Shown one piece after another: positions 59,702 through 64,000 of a stretch of DNA of 64,000 nt. Source of the stretch: Pseudomonas segetis (lineage in GTDB: Bacteria; Pseudomonadota; Gammaproteobacteria; Pseudomonadales; Pseudomonadaceae). Every line of letters begins with the position of its first letter. The stretch's first letter is position 1. Location of the stretch: assembly GCF_900188155.1 (NCBI RefSeq), contig NZ_FZOG01000002.1, positions 1,007,845-1,071,844 of the forward strand, in the 5' to 3' direction. The notes beneath the pieces are model-generated. The model ran no database searches, was not told the origin of the DNA, and saw nothing but the letters and a program-made list of their open reading frames with translations. A program made the translations under genes and the position numbers.

Positions 59702-61492
59702 ATGTTCGGGGACTCACTACCACTGTTATTTGTTGGCGCACTGCTTATATGGGTGCTGGTTGCCTTCATCAGGGAAAAGTGGAGCCCGGATATCGTTGCC
59801 GCGATTGCGGTGGCCGCGCTATTGGTCACGCAGCTACTGACCCCGGCAGAAGTACTCAGCGTGCTATCCAACTCGGCCCCTGTGACTATTGCCTGCATGT
59901 TCGTGCTCTCGGCAGCACTTGAACGCACCGGATGCATCGACGCACTGGGCAACTGGCTTGGTAATCTGGTCGGCACCAACCCGGTTCGCGTGCTGACCGG
60001 ATTGACAGTCACTGCGCTGGTTATCTCGGCCTGCCTGAACAACACGCCAGTCGTTGCGATTCTGACGCCGGTTGCCATATCACTGGCGCGCCGTGCCGGG
60101 ACCATGCCCTCCAAGCTGCTTATCCCGCTGTCATACGCCACCATTCTTGGCGGCACGCTGACCATGATTGGGACCTCGACCAATATCCTGGTTGACGGCG
60201 TTGCCCGTAAAGCTGGCCTGGCCCCCTTTGGCATCTTCGAGATAACCGGCGCGGGCCTGATCCTGGCGACGGCGGGCATGGTTTACTTGCTGCTGGTTGG
60301 CCGCCACCTGCTACCCAATCGCGACACACTATCGCGACAGTTGCGCCCAGATCTCGACCGCACCTTCATGACCGAACTGCTGGTGCCCCATGACTCGCCA
60401 GTGATAGGCAAAACCCTGAGCGAAGCCAATCTCAATGGCGGCAGCGGCCTGCAAGTGCTCAAACTGTTTCGAGCCGACCAGGAGTTCACCGAGCCCGCGC
60501 ACGATACCCTGCTCGCCAACGGCGATCGCCTGGTGCTGCACGGCCAGGTCAAAAATGTGGTCGAACTGCGCGAGAGCGGGCATTTGTCGTTCAATCGCAC
60601 CGACGCCTTTGAAACCATCAGCAGCCATGATGTGATCCTTGCCGAAGCCATAGTCGGCCGCAACTCACGCTACAGCCACCGGCCAATGCGCGACCTCGAC
60701 CTGACCGCACGTTACGGTATCGCCGTGCTTGCCGTGCATCGCCAGGATGAAAATGTACAAGGCAACCTGGACGACTTCGAACTGCAATTTGGCGATGTGA
60801 TGCTGGTCGAAGGCACCCCAGCGCAGATCAAGCGCTTCGCTGACAACGGCGAACTGATCAGCCTCAACGCCGTGCAAGAACGCGCATTCCGCCGTGACAA
60901 AGCGCCGATAGCCATCATTGCCACACTGGCCGTGATGATCCTGGCAGCCTTCGGCGTAATGCCAATTGAAGGGCTGGCCATCATCGGTGCGGTCACCGTT
61001 CTGGCCACCCGCTGCCTGGATGTCGAGGACGCCTACAAAGCGGTCGACTGGAAAATTCTCAGCCTGATTTTCGGCATGCTGGCCATCAGCATCGCCATGG
61101 ACAAAGTCGGGCTGGTCAAGATACTGGTCGAGAACATGATGAGCTGGCTGCCATGGGCGGGTCCACTGCTCATGCTTTCAATGCTCTACCTGTTCACCTC
61201 GATACTGACCGAGATGCTCTCGAATAATGCGGTCGCCGTATTGGTGACGCCTATTGCAATCGGCTTGGCGCAACATCTTGGTGTCGACCCGCGCGGCTTT
61301 GTGGTCGCGGTCATGTTCGCCGCCAGCGCCAGCTTCGCCACGCCGATCGGCTACCAGACCAACACCTTTGTCTATAACGCCGGGGGTTATCGCTTTACCG
61401 ATTTCATGAAAGTCGGTATTCCGCTCAACCTATTGCTCTGGGTGGTGGCAACCCTGGTCATTCCGCTGTTCTGGCCATTGGTTCCAGTCTAA
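59702..61492 (+). CDS. SLC13 family permease with two TrkA-C domains
   Basis: A 596-residue membrane protein. Two blocks of membrane helices, each with an asparagine/threonine motif (SACLNNTPVVAILTPVA near 120, and TEMLSNNAVAVLVTPIA near 505), flank two cytoplasmic RCK_C/TrkA-C domains at about 215-385 (MTELLVPHDSPVIGKTLSEA and YSHRPMRDLDLTARYGIAVL). These mark the anion:Na+ symporter-like SLC13/CitT superfamily with regulatory ligand-binding domains; sulfate, arsenate-type anions or dicarboxylates are all possible substrates. The gene is alone, with a GGACACCC sequence just before its ATG. Confidence 0.85.
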   Translation: MFGDSLPLLFVGALLIWVLVAFIREKWSPDIVAAIAVAALLVTQLLTPAEVLSVLSNSAPVTIACMFVLSAALERTGCIDALGNWLGNLVGTNPVRVLTGLTVTALVISACLNNTPVVAILTPVAISLARRAGTMPSKLLIPLSYATILGGTLTMIGTSTNILVDGVARKAGLAPFGIFEITGAGLILATAGMVYLLLVGRHLLPNRDTLSRQLRPDLDRTFMTELLVPHDSPVIGKTLSEANLNGGSGLQVLKLFRADQEFTEPAHDTLLANGDRLVLHGQVKNVVELRESGHLSFNRTDAFETISSHDVILAEAIVGRNSRYSHRPMRDLDLTARYGIAVLAVHRQDENVQGNLDDFELQFGDVMLVEGTPAQIKRFADNGELISLNAVQERAFRRDKAPIAIIATLAVMILAAFGVMPIEGLAIIGAVTVLATRCLDVEDAYKAVDWKILSLIFGMLAISIAMDKVGLVKILVENMMSWLPWAGPLLMLSMLYLFTSILTEMLSNNAVAVLVTPIAIGLAQHLGVDPRGFVVAVMFAASASFATPIGYQTNTFVYNAGGYRFTDFMKVGIPLNLLLWVVATLVIPLFWPLVPV

Positions 61493-61556
61493 TGACCTGC
61501 ACCTTGAAAAGGCCCAACGCAGACCGCAGATAGCAGCCATAGCCCTGGAGTTAATC

Positions 61557-61985
61557 ATGTCCGAACCATTGCTTATTCCCTGCCCCAGCTGCAATGCACT
61601 GAATCGCATTCCAAGCCAGCGCATGGCAGACAAGCCAAGCTGTGGCCGCTGCAAGCAAGCAGTGCTGAGACACACGCCAATTGAACTGACCCAGGCCAAC
61701 TTTGCCAGCCAGACCAAAGGCGACCTGCCATTGCTGGTCGATGTGTGGGCCAGTTGGTGCGGTCCATGCCAGGCATTTGCCCCCACGTTCAACCAGGCTG
61801 CCGCACAACTGCAAGGGCAGTACCGCTTGGGCAAACTCGACAGCGAGGCCCATCAGCAGCTAGCGGGACAATTGGGTATCCGCTCCATTCCGAGCTTGAT
61901 CCTGTTTCGCCAGGGTAAAGAAGTCGCTCGCCAGGCCGGAGCAATGGCACTGCCGCAACTGATGGCCTGGCTGCAAAGCCACTAA
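61557..61985 (+). CDS. trxC: Thioredoxin 2 (TrxC)
   Basis: A 142-residue thioredoxin with an N-terminal zinc ribbon (C9-x2-C12 and C29-x2-C32), which distinguishes thioredoxin 2 from TrxA, and the active site WASWCGPC (C68, C71). The cis-proline is in IRSIPSLILF. It reduces protein disulfides in the cytoplasm and is usually induced by oxidative stress (OxyR) in enterobacteria; no OxyR site was recognised here. The ATG at 61557 has GGAG seven bases upstream. It lies 64 bases after the SLC13 permease gene and could be co-transcribed with it. Confidence 0.95.
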   Translation: MSEPLLIPCPSCNALNRIPSQRMADKPSCGRCKQAVLRHTPIELTQANFASQTKGDLPLLVDVWASWCGPCQAFAPTFNQAAAQLQGQYRLGKLDSEAHQQLAGQLGIRSIPSLILFRQGKEVARQAGAMALPQLMAWLQSH

Positions 61986-62136
61986 GGAACCACTGAAAAA
62001 GACTGTGTGAGCGAGCACTGCGGTCAAGCCCAACGACAGATTTGGTCAATTGCACGCAGGCAGCCAGAGGTTAGGCTTGGGAAACCTCTGAAATGCTGCT
62101 TTTCAGCAGCTTGTTCGTGCAACCAAGGGTCTACCT
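61986..62136 (+). other. Leader with two hairpins upstream of thioesterase gene
   Basis: Two hairpins sit close together: CAGAGGTT (62065-62072) with AACCTCTG (62083-62090), and GCTGCT (62095-62100) with AGCAGC (62105-62110). Neither has a long T tract. They could be a weak trxC terminator or a structured leader. A GGAACCACTGAAAAAG stretch at the start resembles, only loosely, the end of an IS5-type element. Confidence 0.35.
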
Positions 62137-62580
62137 ATGTCACTGCCGTTTGAAATAGCCCGCCAACTGACCGAAGAGCAAATTGCCTTTGTAAAGCGCA
62201 GCGGCCTCAAAGCCCTGGTCCTCGAGCCTGGTTTTATCCGGCTGTGCATGCCCATGGCAGGCAATGAAAACCATATCGGCAGCATGTACGCCGGCGCGCT
62301 GTTCACCCTTGCGGAAATCCCCGGTGGCGCGCTATTTCTCACGAGCTTTGATGTAAAGCGCTTCTATCCAATCGTCAAAGAAATGAACCTGCGCTTTCGA
62401 CGCCCGGCCAAAGGTGATATCACTGTCGAGGCCCGTTTAAGTTCAAGCGAAATACAACAGCTGCAAGATGAAGCCCAACGCCAGGGAAAAGCCGAGTACC
62501 GGCTGGAACTCCAGCTAAAGGACTCAAGCGGGGAAGTGGTCGCCGAAAGTTGTGGTCATTACCAGTTACGCATGCACTGA
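62137..62580 (+). CDS. Hotdog-fold thioesterase (DUF4442/YiiD C-terminal type)
   Basis: A 147-residue single-domain hotdog protein. The central helix and its surroundings read GNENHIGSMYAGALFTLAEI, the usual active-site region of acyl-CoA thioesterase-like proteins in the PaaI/YiiD/DUF4442 group. Beta strands follow (MNLRFRRPAKGDITVEARLS) and (EYRLELQLKDSSGEVVAES). It is presumably a cytoplasmic dimer or tetramer that hydrolyses acyl-CoA, but the substrate is unknown. An AAGGG stretch precedes the ATG at 62137. Confidence 0.8.
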   Translation: MSLPFEIARQLTEEQIAFVKRSGLKALVLEPGFIRLCMPMAGNENHIGSMYAGALFTLAEIPGGALFLTSFDVKRFYPIVKEMNLRFRRPAKGDITVEARLSSSEIQQLQDEAQRQGKAEYRLELQLKDSSGEVVAESCGHYQLRMH

Positions 62581-62831
62581 CACATGACCTTGCTAAAGCT
62601 CGCAAGACCAGCTAATTGATGGGTAACAATAAAGGAATCTCTGGAAAACGACTGCGCTTGATAGTACTGGGGTAGCCCGTGCAGGGGCAGGCCATGCTGC
62701 GATAAATACGGCTCACAATCCTTGGGCTGGCTGAACTTCAGTTCGGCAGTCATTGGTCGTTGCGCCTCGTTCTATCTTCGTTCGTTACCTTTTCCAGAGA
62801 GTCCAAGGCGTGTCGACCGGAGAAATCTTTA
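62581..62831. promoter_or_regulatory. Upstream region of the universal stress protein gene
   Basis: About 251 bases. It contains TTGATGGGTAACAA (62616-62629), a weak match to an ANR/FNR box (TTGAT-N4-ATCAA) about 200 bases before the ATG. A 64-codon open frame runs on the minus strand (62559-62753), overlapping the thioesterase gene end by 22 bases; it has no good ribosome site and is not recognised. Confidence 0.35.
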
Positions 62832-63629
62832 ATGACTGCACATATTCTCATTGCCCACGATTTAAGAGAAACCGCCGATCTCGCTTTGAGTAGGGCCGCT
62901 CAACTGGCCACGCAACATAACGCCCGGCTTACCGTCCTGCACGTCCTTGATCCCGCACAAAGCAAGCAGCAACATGAAGCGGCCAAGCGCGCCCTGGATC
63001 ACAGCCTGAGTACACTCGCTCCGAAAACGGCGGCGCTGCGCATACTCAGCGGCAAGCCCTCGGAAATAGTCTTGCAGCAAATCAACGAACTTGGCTGCGA
63101 TCTACTGGTTCTCGGTGCCCACCACTCGCGCCATGATTATTTTTCCGGCACCAGCCTCGACCGCATAGCCCGGCGCAGCAATGTCCCAATGCTGATTGTG
63201 GCGCGTAATGATTTCAAGCCTTACAAGCGCGCGCTGGCCGCCATCGACTTCTCGGTTTGTGCCTGCTGTGCCCTCAGCAAAGCCTATGACCTGCTGCCCG
63301 ACTCGGCAGAGCTGCATGCCCTGCATGTGTTCGAGCCAGACAAGGGCAACGCCAAACAAAACGAGCTGCAACTGCAGACCCAGAGCGCATTGATCGATCA
63401 GTTAATGGAAGACGAAGCGCTCAAACTGCCACCAAATGGCCCAAAACTGAGCCATTCGGTGCAACAAGGAGGCATATTGAGAGCGCTGCAGGAACAGCTC
63501 AATAGCCGCCGAACAGAGCTGATGGTACTTGGCAGCCATGGACGCAGTGCGTTATCCCAAGCGCTGCTTGGTAGCCTTGCCCAGCATTTTCTGCATAAGG
63601 CACCCTGCGATATTTTTGTCGTGCGTTAG
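62832..63629 (+). CDS. Universal stress protein with two USP domains
   Basis: A 265-residue tandem universal stress protein. Domain 1 is about residues 1-145 (ILIAHDLRETADLALSRAAQ, then LLVLGAHHSRHDYFSGTSLD). Domain 2 is about 150-265 (KRALAAIDFSVCACCALSKA and LMVLGSHGRSALSQALLGSL, then FVVR). The GSHGRSALSQ loop in domain 2 fits the ATP-binding G-x2-G-x9-G-S/T pattern; domain 1 is less canonical. Some Pseudomonas USPs of this type are induced by low oxygen through ANR and help anaerobic survival. The ATG at 62832 is preceded by GGAGAAATC; an open frame from 62760 is an extension. The terminator is at 63647. Confidence 0.9.
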   Translation: MTAHILIAHDLRETADLALSRAAQLATQHNARLTVLHVLDPAQSKQQHEAAKRALDHSLSTLAPKTAALRILSGKPSEIVLQQINELGCDLLVLGAHHSRHDYFSGTSLDRIARRSNVPMLIVARNDFKPYKRALAAIDFSVCACCALSKAYDLLPDSAELHALHVFEPDKGNAKQNELQLQTQSALIDQLMEDEALKLPPNGPKLSHSVQQGGILRALQEQLNSRRTELMVLGSHGRSALSQALLGSLAQHFLHKAPCDIFVVR

Positions 63630-63646
63630 GCCTTTCCTAGCCATAA

Positions 63647-63669
63647 AAAAGCGCCTTCGAGGCGCTTTT
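63647..63669. terminator. Terminator between the USP gene and the ParA-like gene
   Basis: AAAAGCGCCT (63647-63656) pairs with AGGCGCTTTT (63660-63669) around a TCG loop, with A and T runs on both sides. It serves the convergent genes. Confidence 0.92.
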
Positions 63670-63683
63670 GTTTAGCCGTCAAC

Positions 63684-64000
63684 TTAACCAGCGCTCTCAA
63701 GCAAATCGTGCAACTCGATAAACTGCTGAGTCAGCTTGTGCCGGGGTTCAAGGTAGACCAGCGGCATGCAGGCTTGATGCGACTCGCGCATTTTCACCGA
63801 ACTCATCAGGTTAATGGGGAGCACGGGCAGCCCCTCGGCAATCAATTCATCAAGCAATTGTTGGGGCAAGGTCGCGCGCGGCTGGAACTGATTGACCACG
63901 ATGCCCTCGACTTCCAGGCCCTCGTTGTGATCTTCCTTCAGCTCTTCAATCTCCTGCAACAAGCCATAAAGGGCATTACGGGAAAAGCTGTCGCAATCAA
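63684..64000 (-). CDS. ParA family ATPase, C-terminal part only
   Basis: The minus strand carries the last 105 or so codons, reading DCDSFSRNALYGLLQEIEEL through VNQFQPRATLPQQLLDELIA and MSSVKMRESHQACMPLVYLE to the end HDLLESAG. This is the C-terminal half of a ParA/MinD-type deviant Walker ATPase; the Walker A lies beyond the right edge. ParA-like proteins of this kind sit at this place in pseudomonads and may act in partition or positioning; the cargo is unknown. Confidence 0.8.
   Translation of the reverse strand, partial: DCDSFSRNALYGLLQEIEELKEDHNEGLEVEGIVVNQFQPRATLPQQLLDELIAEGLPVLPINLMSSVKMRESHQACMPLVYLEPRHKLTQQFIELHDLLESAG

Overview
The window is a piece of a Pseudomonas chromosome. 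Gene content and order match the region conserved in that genus from parE-yqiA-cpdA through thiC, tolC, waaA, hldE-msbA, the waa lipopolysaccharide core locus, ilvE-glnE, aceEF, dipA and msrA to selO and a ParA-like gene. I see no transposase, phage gene, CRISPR array, rRNA or tRNA. The three-lipoyl-domain AceF, the CytX transporter behind thiC and the make-up of the core locus argue against P. aeruginosa itself and for another branch of the genus; I cannot name a species.

Layout. 1-2808 (minus): nudF, a DUF1249 gene, cpdA and the partial yqiA, with an unexplained 457-base gap between the DUF1249 gene and cpdA. 3024-3764 (plus): a lipoprotein. 3733-7197 (minus): a TPP riboswitch, thiC and cytX, a thiamine-responsive unit. 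7535-8980: tolC, ending in a strong two-way terminator shared with waaA (minus). 10378-17396: a LysR regulator, an SMR pump, an FAD oxidoreductase with an overlapping aldo/keto reductase, an unknown protein with a Nudix-like motif, and two acyl-CoA dehydrogenase-like genes. 17517-34480: the core LPS locus, with hldE and msbA on minus, waaL plus a kinase-like gene on plus, and one long, tightly overlapping minus-strand operon reading waaF-waaC-waaG-waaP-three further kinase genes-carbamoyltransferase-three glycosyltransferases. 34581-38524 (minus): glnE and ilvE. 38789-43386 (plus): aceE-aceF behind a pair of palindromic operators. 43474-47516: an unknown exported protein divergent from a GAF-PAS-GGDEF-EAL protein, then msrA. 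47575-64000: rlmJ, an MFS transporter, an acyl-CoA dehydrogenase, a K+/H+ antiporter, a giant MscS-type channel, selO, an Asp/Glu racemase, an RCK-containing SLC13 permease, trxC, a hotdog thioesterase, a tandem universal stress protein and a partial ParA-like gene.

How the genes work together. The waa locus, with waaA, hldE and msbA, builds lipid A-core, phosphorylates and carbamoylates the heptoses, flips the molecule and attaches O antigen. It carries six WaaP/InaA-like kinase-fold domains in five genes, two of which appear to lack the usual catalytic aspartate. The right third is rich in stress functions: sulfoxide repair, K+ and mechanosensitive channels, SelO AMPylation, thioredoxin 2 and a USP.

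I did not find a wholly new system. The best leads are the paired aceE operators, the possible pseudo-enzymes (the acyl-CoA dehydrogenase at 16113-17396 and the LPS kinase at 22130-22795), the Nudix-like unknown protein at 13888-14844 and the tandem two-kinase fusion at 27581-29032. Identifications rest on reading the protein sequences and on remembered synteny; no searches were run.
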